A stretch of 64,000 nucleotides of DNA from Pyrinomonadaceae bacterium (GCA_019694395.1 JAIBCC010000016.1:1-64000); one strand, 5' to 3'. Counted from the stretch's first letter, positions 35,716-45,591 are shown. The notes: generated from the sequence alone by a model not told the origin. Translations and numbers: made by a program.

Positions 35716-36726
35716 ATGCAAGACGAAACGAATATTATCCCGAATCCGCCCTCCGAAATCGAACCACGGAAGGCTTTGAATTACACTCCGCAAACCATTG
35801 CTCATATTTTGAACGAACTGCGTAAGGTCGTAGTTGGTCAGGATGAGGTTATCGAACAAATTTTGGTGGCTATTTTAGCCGAAGGACACGCGCTGATCGA
35901 AGGCGTGCCGGGAACAGCTAAAACTTTAACGGTTAAAACTTTAGCCAGGATCATCGGCGCAAAATTTACACGAATTCAATTTACGCCCGATCTTATGCCG
36001 TCAGATATTACGGGAACTAATGTTTTTAATATGCAAACCTCGCAATTTGCATTGCGTCACGGTCCGATTTTTACCGATATTTTGTTGGCGGACGAAATCA
36101 ACCGCACTCCGCCGAAAACTCAAGCCGCCCTTTTGGAATCAATGGAGGAACGTCAAACCACGATTGATGGCGACCGTTATCCGCTTTCACCTTTGTTCAC
36201 GGTTTTGGCGACCGAAAATCCGATTGAATACGAAGGAACTTATCCGCTGCCCGAAGCCCAGCTCGACCGTTTTCTGCTCAAAATTTTAATTGATTATCCG
36301 TCTGCCGATGCCGAAAGAGAAATTGTAGCGCGATGGGATGCCGGATTTAATTCGCGTCATTTGGAACAAATAGATGTCAATCAGCTTGAGGATGTAACCG
36401 CAATTCAGCGTTGCCGGGCGGAGGTCAAAGCGATGAAAACCGAAGCCGGAGTGCAGAAATACATCGTCGAAATTGTTCACAAAACCCGCAATCATCCTTC
36501 GATCTTATACGGCGCAAGTCCGCGTGCTTCGGTTGCCTTGTTGCTTTGTTCAAAAGCACTTGCAGCAATTAGAGGACGCAATTTTTCCACTCCTGATGAT
36601 GTGCGCGACGTTGCGCTTCCGGTTTTGCGTCACCGTCTCGCATTACGCGCCGAAGCCGAATTGGATGGGGCAACAACCGATGCAGTAATTTCCGACATTA
36701 TCAAAACAGTTGAAGTTCCGCGCTAG
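35716..36726 (+). CDS. MoxR-family AAA+ ATPase
   Basis: A 336-residue cytoplasmic ATPase. Walker A is EGVPGTAKT near residue 75 and Walker B is [23 protein letters not shown] near 125; sensor 1 is [26 protein letters not shown]. The C-terminal lid is ARASVALL...[19 protein letters not shown]. MoxR proteins act as chaperone-like remodelling ATPases, normally with DUF58/VWA partners. No DUF58 or VWA gene is in the window; the likely partner types (DUF4129, DUF4350) lie about 27 kb away. It overlaps neither neighbour but starts one base after the permease stop. Confidence 0.93.
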   Translation: MQDETNIIPNPPSEIEPRKALNYTPQTIAHILNELRKVVVGQDEVIEQILVAILAEGHALIEGVPGTAKTLTVKTLARIIGAKFTRIQFTPDLMPSDITGTNVFNMQTSQFALRHGPIFTDILLADEINRTPPKTQAALLESMEERQTTIDGDRYPLSPLFTVLATENPIEYEGTYPLPEAQLDRFLLKILIDYPSADAEREIVARWDAGFNSRHLEQIDVNQLEDVTAIQRCRAEVKAMKTEAGVQKYIVEIVHKTRNHPSILYGASPRASVALLLCSKALAAIRGRNFSTPDDVRDVALPVLRHRLALRAEAELDGATTDAVISDIIKTVEVPR

Positions 36727-36730
36727 ATTG

Positions 36731-36840
36731 CAAGTCTCAGGTCGCAAGTCTCAAAAGTCTCAAGTCTTTGAATTGTATTTTTGAGCTTAAAATCGAAAAA
36801 TAACTGACTTGAGACCTTAGACTTTTGAGACTTGCGACTT
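36731..36840. terminator. AAGTCTC-heptad hairpin between convergent genes
   Basis: Long inverted repeat built from AAGTCTC-like units. A 20-bp stretch of the left arm (from about 36742) pairs exactly with the right arm (ending 36839), and the arms differ by one extra unit. It sits between the MoxR stop (36726) and the WalJ-like stop (36839), so probably a two-way terminator. Relative of the element at 53384-53493. Confidence 0.65.
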
Positions 36841-37651
36841 AAAATTGAATCCATTCCGTCGGAACTTTGTGATGCGTCAGTGAAATTTTCGTTTGACATT
36901 TATTTTGACGAAGCTTGAGCGCGGTTTCTGCGGTTAAACGTGCCAGATGCGGCTCGTTTGTTTGTTGCGAAAGATGCGCCAGAACAATGTGTTCAGCTGA
37001 ACCGTCATAATCATTGGTTAGCCAATCGGCTAAATCTTCATTGGATAGATGCCCCATTTTAGAAAGGATTCGTTGTTTTAGATCCCAACTATAAAGCGGA
37101 CAAGTTCTGAGCATATCCTTATTGTGATTTGATTCAATTACAATTCCATCACAATTGCGTAATTTTTCTTTGATAAGAGTTGTTACGTGACCAAAATCCC
37201 ACAAAGTCGCAACTTTCACGCCTTTGCTTTCTGCCACAAACCCGAAATTATCAGCCGCATCATGAGGCAAAGTGAACGGATGAAAATCAATGTCGCCAAT
37301 TTGAAAATCCTGACTGGATTCGATAGAAACGGTTTTATCTTTCAAAGCATCGCGGCGTTTTTGTGCTTCGTCATTGCCTTTTCTGGTGGAAAAATAAGCG
37401 TGTTTGGTTTCGCCTGAAATGAAAACCGGACAATTCAGATTTTTCATCAGCACCCGCAATCCGCCTGCGTGGTCGCCGTGTTCGTGCGTGATCAAAACGC
37501 CATCAAGTTTTTCGTGCGTTTCGCCAACTTCGGTAATGCGGCGCAGTATTTCTTTTGCGCTTAGACCCGCATCAACCAGAACTTTCGTTTTTTCTGTTGT
37601 TATTAAAACGGCATTGCCCGTGGAGCCGCTGCCGAGAACTGTGAATTTCAT
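36839..37651 (-). CDS. WalJ/YycJ-like metallo-beta-lactamase-fold hydrolase
   Basis: A 270-residue cytoplasmic protein. ATG at 37651 is chosen because the family N-terminus MKFTVLGSGSTGNA begins there; the frame is open for another 34 codons that look non-coding. The metal motif is THEHGDHAGGL, and later ligands are in FTLPHDAADNFGF, IESNHNKDML and VLAHLSQQTNEP. WalJ/YycJ proteins are thought to be DNA-acting nucleases tied to cell division or repair in other bacteria; the role here is family inference. No ribosome site is obvious. Confidence 0.88.
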   Translation of the reverse strand: MKFTVLGSGSTGNAVLITTEKTKVLVDAGLSAKEILRRITEVGETHEKLDGVLITHEHGDHAGGLRVLMKNLNCPVFISGETKHAYFSTRKGNDEAQKRRDALKDKTVSIESSQDFQIGDIDFHPFTLPHDAADNFGFVAESKGVKVATLWDFGHVTTLIKEKLRNCDGIVIESNHNKDMLRTCPLYSWDLKQRILSKMGHLSNEDLADWLTNDYDGSAEHIVLAHLSQQTNEPHLARLTAETALKLRQNKCQTKISLTHHKVPTEWIQF

Positions 37652-37869
37652 TATTAAACGACAGCCAAGATTAACATAATTTTTTCCCAAATAATAAACC
37701 TGATTTAATAAGTTGGCGGAATGACTTTTTGACAATAAACTTTTATACTTCAAAAATCAGATTAAGTTGAGTTAAAATGGACAATTATTATAACAACTAA
37801 TTTTAAGTTTTTGACATCTTAGGCAATCGGTTCTGATTTTGTCGAAACACAGTTTTTTGGAGGATACCA

Positions 37870-39201
37870 ATGTTACGAAAATATTCTAAATTTTTATTGA
37901 CTATTGCAATTGTCTTAACGGGAAGTGTTGCAATATTTGCCCAAAGTGCCCCTCTCAGAGGTAAGATCGAATTAAAAAATGCGGATGGCACTACCAAACC
38001 TGCGGAGAATGTCTTAGTTGAGGTTTATCGGATAGACATCAAAGCTAAATTGCCATCAGCAAAAACTGATAAAAAAGGTCAATTCGTTTTTGCCGGATTA
38101 CCGCTTGGAGCAAATATGACTTTGGCACTTAGCGGAGCGGGAATCAAACCCGATCTTCTTCCCAATGTTAAAGCAGGGGGCGAAGATTTAACGATTACTG
38201 TTTATCCGGGGGACGGAAGTGTTTTGACGGAAGATCAGGTTAGAAATGCAGCGACCACCACGCCGAAGCAAAATAGCGGACAAGCAACCGCCCAGCAAAC
38301 CGAAGAGCAAAAGAAAGCTAAAGAGGAATATGATAAGAAAGTAGCTGAAGTCAGTGAAAAGAATAAAAAGATCGAAGACGCAAACAATATTATTAAAGCA
38401 GCTTTAGAAGAAGGTTCAAAGGCTTTTCAAGCCAAGAATTATGATTTGGCAGTCGCCAAATTTGACGAAGGGATCAATGCCGATCCTGATTTTCCCGGAA
38501 GTGCTACGGTTTTGAACAACAATAAGGCTTTGGCTTTGAGAATGCGCGGTTTTGAAAATTACAGACAGGGAACCACCGACAAAGCGAATTTAGCTTCCTG
38601 GTTAGAAAAAGCTAAAAGTGATTTTCAGGGTTCTATTGGTGCATCACAAAGAACTTTGGCTTTAATCGGCGGTATTTCTGATCCTGCCGAAGCAGGAAAA
38701 TTTAATCAAGCCAAATTTAGTGCTTTTTCAAATATGGTTGAAGTTCGCCGCTTGTTAATTGCCACGAAAGCCGATGAATCGGAACCGGACGAAGCAATTA
38801 AAGCACTTGATGCTTATTTAGCGGTTGAAACCGACCCGGCTGCAAAAGTTAAAAACCAAATCGGAATCGCAGACGCATTACGTTTGTCAGGCAATACTGC
38901 CAAAGCAATTGCAATCTATCGGGCTGTTCTGGAAGCAGATCCAAATCAAACCGATGCTATGGGAAGTCTGGGATTGTGTTTGTTTGCCGAAGGTGCAGGC
39001 AGCAGCAACAAAGAACAAATGCAGGAAGGTTTGAACTATATGCAGCGTTTTTCCGAAGCTCCTGACAGACCAACTGACAAAACTTATATGGAATTAAAAC
39101 AAAGCGTAGCAGAAGCGGTAAAATACTTGAAAGAACAAGAAAAACTTACTCCGCAAAAAGGTAAAACCCCTACTACTCCGGCTAAAGGTAAAAAACCTTA
39201 G
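37870..39201 (+). CDS. secreted CnaB-type + TPR protein
   Basis: A 443-residue protein with a GGAGG ribosome site and a signal peptide ending AIFAQ. Residues ~25-105 form a CnaB-type beta domain (PAENVLVEVYRIDIKAKLPSAKTDKKGQ is split by a loop, then FVFAGLPLGANMTLAL). A Gln/Lys/Glu-rich coiled coil follows (~130-170: EEQKKAKEEYDKKVAEV), then TPR-like helices (AFQAKNYDLAVAKFDEGINADP, AIAIYRAVLEADPNQTDAMGSLGLCLF) and a Lys/Pro/Thr-rich tail. This is a third protein of the CnaB-TPR kind in the window. No enzyme motif is seen; the role in the envelope is unknown. Confidence 0.87.
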   Translation: MLRKYSKFLLTIAIVLTGSVAIFAQSAPLRGKIELKNADGTTKPAENVLVEVYRIDIKAKLPSAKTDKKGQFVFAGLPLGANMTLALSGAGIKPDLLPNVKAGGEDLTITVYPGDGSVLTEDQVRNAATTTPKQNSGQATAQQTEEQKKAKEEYDKKVAEVSEKNKKIEDANNIIKAALEEGSKAFQAKNYDLAVAKFDEGINADPDFPGSATVLNNNKALALRMRGFENYRQGTTDKANLASWLEKAKSDFQGSIGASQRTLALIGGISDPAEAGKFNQAKFSAFSNMVEVRRLLIATKADESEPDEAIKALDAYLAVETDPAAKVKNQIGIADALRLSGNTAKAIAIYRAVLEADPNQTDAMGSLGLCLFAEGAGSSNKEQMQEGLNYMQRFSEAPDRPTDKTYMELKQSVAEAVKYLKEQEKLTPQKGKTPTTPAKGKKP

Positions 39202-39222
39202 TTAGTTTGAATAGATAAAAAT

Positions 39223-39262
39223 AAAAGCTGCGACCAGATTAATCTGAATCGCAGCTTTTTTT
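39223..39262. terminator. bidirectional terminator
   Basis: Perfect 11-bp arms AAAAGCTGCGA / TCGCAGCTTTT (39223-39233 and 39249-39259) with an inner AGATT/AATCT pair, A run on one side and T run on the other. It serves the plus-strand gene ending 39201 and the minus-strand gene ending 39278. Confidence 0.9.
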
Positions 39263-39277
39263 AAGTTTAAACCTGAA

Positions 39278-41233
39278 CTATTTCTTTATCAAAACTACGG
39301 GAGCCTGTTCAGCTGCCAGAATTTTTGAGTAAAAGTCTTTGACAGTGTTGTATTTTTCAACCGGAATAGTAGTTCGGTTAGTGACTAAATTCCTTGAGAA
39401 ATAAAGCTTTCCATCTTTGGCTTCGTATTTAGTGTTATATTTTCCAAAGGGAGTTTCGATATTAACCGGATCAGGCATTTCGTCAATTGAAAAGCCATTC
39501 GGTAAGTTAAAAACAACTGTTTCTTTGACCGAGGCTGAATCAAGCAAAATGGGATGGCTTCTTTTTGCCTCCGTTAAAAAAACACCTTCACGTCTACCAA
39601 CAATGACAGGCTTAAAAACTAACAAACGACCTTGCATCAATTGACCATATCCAAGCGCGGAAAACTCTACATCCAAATCAAATCCGGCTTCGGATTGACG
39701 GTCATTGGATTTAAAGTTAAGCAGTTTTGCTCCGGTTGCGCCTCTGGTCAGCCAACTTTCAATTACTTTACGATAATCGGCATTTGAAAGCTCCCGAATT
39801 TCACGGCGAAAAATAGTAGAAGTTTGACCGTTGGCGCGTTCGTTGATAACTCCTTTAATTTCACCGGTTTCGGTTAGGTTAGCTTCGATCTTTCGGTCTA
39901 ACAGATCAGTTTCCGGCGGAGTGATCGGCATTTTAGCTAAACCGCCGTTGTCACCTGCCATTATCAGAGCGTTACTTCCTTGCAAATAATCCGGCAAATC
40001 TCCAACGGGCGTATATGGATCGGTCGCGTCAAAAATCAAAAGTCTGCCCAATGCCGGATGATTAATTATGGTCGGAGCCTTAGTTTCATCACTGACTTTG
40101 ATAGCAATAATGCAATGATTAAATTGATCTGGCGAAGCCCATTCTTCGCGGGTAAAGGTCGGATCGCCGGAAAAAATTGCAATCGGATATGCTTCGATTT
40201 TCAAAACCTTAAGCAATGCCCGCATCAAATTTGCTTTGTCTTTGCAATCACCGTAACCACGGCTTAAAACAGTGGTCGAAGGACGCGGACGATAACCATT
40301 ACCGTGTCCGACTCCAATGTCTATCGAAATATATTGCAGATTTTGCACAAATGCGCCGATTGCCCGAATTTTTTCAAGTTCAGTTTGGGCAGTAGCGGTT
40401 AATTCTTTTGCCTTAGCTGCAATATTGTCGTCAATAACAACCTGCGGATTATGCAATTCTGTTCCCCATCTTGAAACATCTGCCCAATCGGTAAAAACCT
40501 TTCCTACGGATTGCGTTTTGTTATCGGGAAAATAGTTGATAGCGATGCGCGGAGCAATATTTCTGACGCTTGGGCTTAGAGGCTCAGGCGGAATCGGGGC
40601 TAAATTGTGAAGCTCCCAAGTATAAGTATTTCCACTAATCTGTGGTGCGACATCAGCCGTATTAAAGGTTTTGTTGCTGGCTTTCCACCCTGTTGGCAAA
40701 GTCAGAGCATAACGTGAAACGATGGTCGGTAGTCGGTCTTGGAAATTCCACGTATCGTGATAAAAAAGCGGCGTTTCTTCGGAAACAACCGAGTAGCCGA
40801 AAACAAACCCGGCATCAGCTTCGTCCGAAGCATCAATGACCTTCATTCGATATTCATTATAAATATCGTCAGGATCGGAGATTATATCCACAATGTTTTT
40901 CTTATCAAAATTGCGGACAGAGCCGTTTGGTCGCAAAAGCCAACCGTCAATCTCCTTAATTTTTCCCGAACTGACCAAATATAAAGCTCTTGCCATCGCA
41001 ACACTTCTGCCCTCGCGCAAGAGAATTTTGACCGCATAATTGGTTGTCGTGACAAGTTTTCCGTCATTGTTCAGCGTTACCAATTGTTCGTCGTGCAAAA
41101 CAACAGCGGGAACATCTTTTTCGTAAGTCGGGGTTCTGACCGATGCGGCTTGGCGAAACCAAGCCGGAGCATCATCGGCAAAAATCGAATAGGGAATTAA
41201 GAGCAGAAAAAAGAGCAGTGAAAATCGTTTCAT
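39278..41233 (-). CDS. DUF3857 + transglutaminase-like protein with intact triad
   Basis: A 651-residue exported protein. ATG at 41233 has GGAGG 4 nt upstream and opens a clear signal peptide (FSLLFFLLLIPYSIFA); the frame's earlier start is discounted. Residues ~35-210 are DUF3857 and ~250-420 a transglutaminase-like domain with the cysteine at 330 (GYGDCKDKANLMRALL), a histidine in FNHCIIAIKV and an aspartate in LIFDATDPYTPVG, so the papain-like C-H-D triad is complete. The C-terminal third is a beta-rich DUF2569-like or unclassified region. It may act as a periplasmic cross-linking enzyme or protease. It is the last of three DUF3857 genes in a row. Confidence 0.9.
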   Translation of the reverse strand: MKRFSLLFFLLLIPYSIFADDAPAWFRQAASVRTPTYEKDVPAVVLHDEQLVTLNNDGKLVTTTNYAVKILLREGRSVAMARALYLVSSGKIKEIDGWLLRPNGSVRNFDKKNIVDIISDPDDIYNEYRMKVIDASDEADAGFVFGYSVVSEETPLFYHDTWNFQDRLPTIVSRYALTLPTGWKASNKTFNTADVAPQISGNTYTWELHNLAPIPPEPLSPSVRNIAPRIAINYFPDNKTQSVGKVFTDWADVSRWGTELHNPQVVIDDNIAAKAKELTATAQTELEKIRAIGAFVQNLQYISIDIGVGHGNGYRPRPSTTVLSRGYGDCKDKANLMRALLKVLKIEAYPIAIFSGDPTFTREEWASPDQFNHCIIAIKVSDETKAPTIINHPALGRLLIFDATDPYTPVGDLPDYLQGSNALIMAGDNGGLAKMPITPPETDLLDRKIEANLTETGEIKGVINERANGQTSTIFRREIRELSNADYRKVIESWLTRGATGAKLLNFKSNDRQSEAGFDLDVEFSALGYGQLMQGRLLVFKPVIVGRREGVFLTEAKRSHPILLDSASVKETVVFNLPNGFSIDEMPDPVNIETPFGKYNTKYEAKDGKLYFSRNLVTNRTTIPVEKYNTVKDFYSKILAAEQAPVVLIKK

Positions 41234-41290
41234 AAAACCTCCGAAAGGCTTGAGCCTCAATGGATTTTCAAAGAGGCTCAATCTAAAAAA

Positions 41291-43309
41291 CTATTTTTGT
41301 TTCAAAGAAATTGTATGAGAATCAGTTTTGTTAAAAATATCGAAAATGTTCTTAACCGAACTATAAGAATTTTTCGGGAACAGCACAATTCCTCTGCCAA
41401 AAAAGAACTGACGTTTATAAATCATCGTTGCTTGATCTTTGGTAACACCGATGTTTATATCCAATTTGGTAATGTTTTGTGGTTCGGAAAATCCTTGCGG
41501 CGCATCTGCATTATCCAACGCATAATTGGCAGGCAGAGAGAATTCTATTTCGTCGTTTTCTGACCACGGATACCTGAAATAAACGTCATTCGTGCGAGTT
41601 GCCGAAGTAAACAACGGTTTTTCGCCATACTCAAAATAGCCGGGTTGGAAGAAAAGCCGTTTGCCGGTTTTGGTAGCATAATTGGGGACACGAATTTTGT
41701 AGCTATAAACCAAAGGTTTGCTAATATCATTCAGATTTTCGATTTTGATGTCAGAAACTTCAGCCGTCGTCATATTGGCTTTTATTTCTTCTTTGACACT
41801 TTCCTCTTGCTTGGCGGGTGACTCGTCATACATATCCAAGCGACTGACTAAAGCGGTTTGTCCCGTAAATTCAAGTCTGGCTTCACCTTCTAAAGTCCCA
41901 TCTTCGGATAATTTAAATTTTCCGGTGCGTTTTGAATTGGAATATTCGGGAGCAGGTAATGGAGTTTGATACCAAACAAAATCTTTTTCGCCAATGATAA
42001 TAGACCAAGCATTTTCTTCATACCAAACTAATTTTCCAAAGGGGAGAAAAGGCACACCGGGGTTAAAAAATTTCCAATTTTCGCCGTTTTTGATAGCAAT
42101 TGCAGAATGATGAATGAATGCTTCGTTCGTCATTTTGGGATTAAAAATTATTTTGCTTCGATCACCTGAATAAGAGATTCGAGTGTCAAATCCAAGTGAT
42201 GATGCCATTGCGCCAAATAGCAAATCAATAAACCGACTGCTGGCAACTTTGTTCTTTAAAATGTCTCCGGGGCTTCTGTTTTGCGGCAATTTTTCTCTTT
42301 GTTCATCGGTCAGAGTGGTGTCAAAAGAGGTGTTTCTGATTTGAGTTTGGCAGAAATCGTAAAGTTTTCTCAATTTTTCATCATCATTGGCTGCGCCTGT
42401 GGTCAATTCGGCGGCTTTTTGCTTGATTTCTTTATTCGACTTTGTCATCCATTTTGTAATGCCGTTTCTTTCGCCTGCAACCCCTCCCCAATATAATTCG
42501 GGAATACCTGGTATTTTGACAGTGTAGGTAATTCCAAAAGCTGTTGCGTCAACCGCATTAACACTAACGCCTTGAATCAAAATCCAAGGGCGAACCGTAT
42601 CTTCGGGCGGCATTTGCGGCTCTTCCTTATATGCCGGAACATCAAATCTCTCGGCTAAATAAAAGCCTTTATCAGCTTTTTCGCCTTTTTCAAATTCGGT
42701 ATCTTTGAAATTATAGGCTTGATACATCGGTTCTCTGTTATTGTAGGGTTTGTAATAATAGGCGATTCGCTGCAAGGGAATATCTTTTTGAAATTCCAGA
42801 GATAAACCACGCGCACTGGCATCTTCAAAAATTTCCTTGTAGCGATATTCAACAATTACGCCTGCTTCAATTCCGGGAACGGCAAACGATTTGGCTTTTA
42901 TTTTAACCTTGTCGGCTTTGACAATTTCGCGTTCAAAAATATCGTTTTTGCTAATTTCAACGATTGAACCATCAGGTTTGATGACGCGAGCCATAATGTC
43001 TTTTATTTTCAGACCTTTATAAAACGGAATATCAAATTTGCTGTATTTTTCACGTCCGCGTTCGGTAAAAATTTTGACTCGGACATAGTGTTGTTTGGTT
43101 AAATTGGCTTCACTACTATCATCAATCCGAACTTCCCAAAAAATTGCTTCAGCATCCGCATCGGGTTCGACTTGCGGTTTTTTCATTTCCAATTCTTTGG
43201 GCGTGATTGGTTTCCAATCCTTGTCATCTGCCAAGGTTGGAATAACGAAAAGCAAAAAAGTAAAAAGAAAATAAACTAAACAAAGGGGGGAAATTTTTAG
43301 GCGAAACAT
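41291..43309 (-). CDS. DUF3857 protein with degenerate transglutaminase domain (1)
   Basis: A 672-residue exported protein. ATG at 43309 (GAGG 9 nt upstream) is preferred to TTG at 43324. The signal peptide is LCLVYFLFTFLLFVIPTLA. DUF3857 lies at ~40-200 (FWEVRIDDSSEANLTKQHYVRVKIFTERG is interrupted here only for length: key parts are RVKIFTERGREKYSKFDIPF and IKPDGSIVE). In the transglutaminase-like domain the place of the cysteine reads ASSRFIDLLFGAM instead of GDCKDKANLMRAL, and the aspartate position reads FFNPG; only the histidine (IHHSAIAI) remains. It is therefore probably not an active transglutaminase. Close tandem paralogue of the next gene. Confidence 0.9.
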   Translation of the reverse strand: MFRLKISPLCLVYFLFTFLLFVIPTLADDKDWKPITPKELEMKKPQVEPDADAEAIFWEVRIDDSSEANLTKQHYVRVKIFTERGREKYSKFDIPFYKGLKIKDIMARVIKPDGSIVEISKNDIFEREIVKADKVKIKAKSFAVPGIEAGVIVEYRYKEIFEDASARGLSLEFQKDIPLQRIAYYYKPYNNREPMYQAYNFKDTEFEKGEKADKGFYLAERFDVPAYKEEPQMPPEDTVRPWILIQGVSVNAVDATAFGITYTVKIPGIPELYWGGVAGERNGITKWMTKSNKEIKQKAAELTTGAANDDEKLRKLYDFCQTQIRNTSFDTTLTDEQREKLPQNRSPGDILKNKVASSRFIDLLFGAMASSLGFDTRISYSGDRSKIIFNPKMTNEAFIHHSAIAIKNGENWKFFNPGVPFLPFGKLVWYEENAWSIIIGEKDFVWYQTPLPAPEYSNSKRTGKFKLSEDGTLEGEARLEFTGQTALVSRLDMYDESPAKQEESVKEEIKANMTTAEVSDIKIENLNDISKPLVYSYKIRVPNYATKTGKRLFFQPGYFEYGEKPLFTSATRTNDVYFRYPWSENDEIEFSLPANYALDNADAPQGFSEPQNITKLDINIGVTKDQATMIYKRQFFFGRGIVLFPKNSYSSVKNIFDIFNKTDSHTISLKQK

Positions 43310-43423
43310 AATTGAATACCTCAATGAGAATGTAGCCGCAAATTGCTTGCGGGAAAGGGGTTACGGGAAACATTGGAGAACTGGGGGGAACTCCAACTGC
43401 AAATTGAAGCACTATTCGAGTGA

Positions 43424-43452
43424 ATCTTATACCAAGACTTTGACGTAAGCAA
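43424..43452 (-). promoter_or_regulatory. probable sigma-70 promoter (DUF3857 gene 2)
   Basis: TTGCTT-N17-TAAGAT on the minus strand, about 115 bp upstream of the ATG at 43309. The same boxes, the same 17-bp spacer length and neighbouring bases (GATTCACTCGAA) recur upstream of the paralogue at 45540-45568. Confidence 0.6.
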
Positions 43453-43486
43453 GAAAAAAACATTTATTCGGAAAAAATCCATACAA

Positions 43487-45430
43487 TTATTTTTGCCGCA
43501 AGGTAATTGTATGCGAATCAGCTTTATGAAAAGAATCAAAAAGTGCCTTTATCGGTTGATAGAATTTTGGCATAAAAAGAACATTTCCATTGTCCCCAAA
43601 ATGAAAATTCCGGTCATATTTTAATAAAGTTTTATCATCATTAACGGTAATTTTGATGGTTTGTCCGGTGACTCTTTTAGCTGCATCCCTAACGGGCGCA
43701 GGCGCGTCAGAGGCTTCTAAAAGATAATTGGACGGTAAAGAAATTTCTATCTCATCCTGATCAGACCAGCCATATTCAAAATACATCGGATGAATGCGGT
43801 CATTGGCAGTAAATAAAGGTTTCTCGCCATATTCAAAAAAACCGGGTTGCAGAAATATTCTTTTACCTGTTTTTTGAGCATAATTTGGAATCCGAACTTT
43901 ATAACTGTAAACCAGAGGTTTTGAATTATCGTCGAAGTTTTCAACCGAAATGTTCGTTACTTCGGCTAAACTAAGGCGTTTTTTAACATCGTCTTTGATC
44001 TCATCTTCACGTTTGGTCGGCGAATCCTGATAATGTTCCTGACGGCGCGAAATCGCTCTCTGTCCGTAATATTCGGTTCTCACATCGCCTTCTAAAGTCC
44101 CGTCATCGAGTAAATTAAATTTGCCCGTTCTTTTGGCTAAAGAAACTTCGGGCGGAGTCAGCGGAATTATTCTCCAGGTAGTATTGCCTGTTTCAGAAAC
44201 AAACATAGCGGCGGTTTCTTCATACCAGATTATGTTCCCAAAAGGCAGATAAGGCGTTCCGGGATTAAAATATTTATAAGTATTGCCATCTGCCACAACC
44301 GCAATGCAGCAAGGATGAACAAAAGAATAGATCGGATATTTTTCTTGAGTAAAGAAATGTTGACTACGATCGGCAGAGAGAACCAAATACGGATTAAATC
44401 CGGCGGCTTTTGCCAATGAAGCAAACAAGAGATCAATGTATTGTGAATTTCCAACTTTGTTTTTGAGTGCATCAGTCGGATTTTTTAGCTTAAAATTTTC
44501 GCGTTGTTCATCCGTGAAAGAGCGGTCAAAACTGATATTCCGAATCTGTTTTTGGGTAAATTCATAGATGCGTTTGAGTTTTTCTTCATTAGAAGAAATT
44601 CCATTGGTCAATTCATTAGCTTTTTGCTGAATTTCTTTAGAAGGTTTGATCGCTTCAGTAAAATATTGGCTGGCTCCCAAACCAAAAAAAGACCAGCTAA
44701 AATCTGAATAGGATGATCTGTATTTGAGCAGCACCCAGGGGCGCGCTTCATCCTCCGGCGGCATTTGGTCTTCTTCTTTGAAAGCTGGAACATTGGTGAC
44801 CGTTCCGCGATAAAAATTATCCGTATCAGGGGTAAAAGTAAATTCCTGAGTATTGTAGAACTTAAAACCGACCGGCAGGTTTTGATAGGGGCGAACATAA
44901 TAAGTCAGTCTTTGCACCGGAATATCGCGCTGCAGGGGAAGTCTTTCGTCATTCAAGGAATCGCCCTTAAAAGTTTCTTTGTATTGATATTCGACAATGA
45001 CTCCGACTTCGATCGAAGGAATAGCAAATGATTTGGCTTGAATCTTAAACTTCTTTGATTTAAAAATTTCACGCTCGAAAATGTCATTTGGATTTAATTC
45101 AATGATTGAGCCGTCAGGTTTGATAACGCGGGCTGCAATATCTTCGATCTTTTTTCCTTTAGTGAAAGGAATATCGAATTTACTGTATTTTTCACGTCCG
45201 CGTTCGGTAAAGATTTTCACCCGAATATAGTGATTATAAGAAAGGTTTCCGCCTTTTTTGTCATCCAGACGAACTTCCCAAAAGATTGCTTCGACATCTG
45301 AATCGGGTTCAACCTGAGGCGTTTTCATGGCTAATTCAACAGGTGTCACAGGTTTCCATTCGGGATTATCAGCCAAAACATTGATGAAAAAAAGAAGGGC
45401 GAATGTGATTAAAAATAAACCACGTAGCAT
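43487..45430 (-). CDS. DUF3857 protein with degenerate transglutaminase domain (2)
   Basis: A 647-residue exported protein. AAGGA precedes the ATG and the signal peptide is LFLITFALLFFINVLA. It is closely related to the 41291-43309 product over its whole length, with identical runs such as RVKIFTERGREKYSKFDIPF and VIKPDGSI. The transglutaminase cysteine is again missing (VGNSQYIDLLFAS), the histidine is kept (FVHPCCIAVV) and the aspartate is replaced (FNPGTPYLPFG). Likely a binding or structural protein rather than an enzyme. It has its own promoter-like region, a copy of the one in front of its paralogue. Confidence 0.9.
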   Translation of the reverse strand: MLRGLFLITFALLFFINVLADNPEWKPVTPVELAMKTPQVEPDSDVEAIFWEVRLDDKKGGNLSYNHYIRVKIFTERGREKYSKFDIPFTKGKKIEDIAARVIKPDGSIIELNPNDIFEREIFKSKKFKIQAKSFAIPSIEVGVIVEYQYKETFKGDSLNDERLPLQRDIPVQRLTYYVRPYQNLPVGFKFYNTQEFTFTPDTDNFYRGTVTNVPAFKEEDQMPPEDEARPWVLLKYRSSYSDFSWSFFGLGASQYFTEAIKPSKEIQQKANELTNGISSNEEKLKRIYEFTQKQIRNISFDRSFTDEQRENFKLKNPTDALKNKVGNSQYIDLLFASLAKAAGFNPYLVLSADRSQHFFTQEKYPIYSFVHPCCIAVVADGNTYKYFNPGTPYLPFGNIIWYEETAAMFVSETGNTTWRIIPLTPPEVSLAKRTGKFNLLDDGTLEGDVRTEYYGQRAISRRQEHYQDSPTKREDEIKDDVKKRLSLAEVTNISVENFDDNSKPLVYSYKVRIPNYAQKTGKRIFLQPGFFEYGEKPLFTANDRIHPMYFEYGWSDQDEIEISLPSNYLLEASDAPAPVRDAAKRVTGQTIKITVNDDKTLLKYDRNFHFGDNGNVLFMPKFYQPIKALFDSFHKADSHTITLRQK

Positions 45431-45539
45431 AAAAATCCTTGATTATGAGAAGCCGCGAACTGACTGCGGGAAAAGAGTTAAAAGATAAGGTTTACATTGG
45501 GGCAAATGTAACCGTTAGTTGAAGCAAAATTTCGAGTGA

Positions 45540-45568
45540 ATCTTACAATAAGACTTCAGATGAAGCAA
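45540..45568 (-). promoter_or_regulatory. probable sigma-70 promoter (DUF3857 gene 3)
   Basis: TTGCTT-N17-TAAGAT on the minus strand, about 110 bp upstream of the ATG at 45430. It matches the promoter at 43424-43452 in both boxes and spacer length and is embedded in a larger duplicated leader. Confidence 0.6.
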
Positions 45569-45582
45569 GAAAAAACGTGTTA

Positions 45583-45591
45583 TGTTATAAT
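45583..45591 (+). promoter_or_regulatory. extended -10 promoter of the aldolase gene
   Basis: TGTTATAAT, an extended -10 box (TGn-TATAAT), about 57 bp before the ATG. No good -35 box is seen at the usual distance, which fits an extended -10 promoter. Confidence 0.45.
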
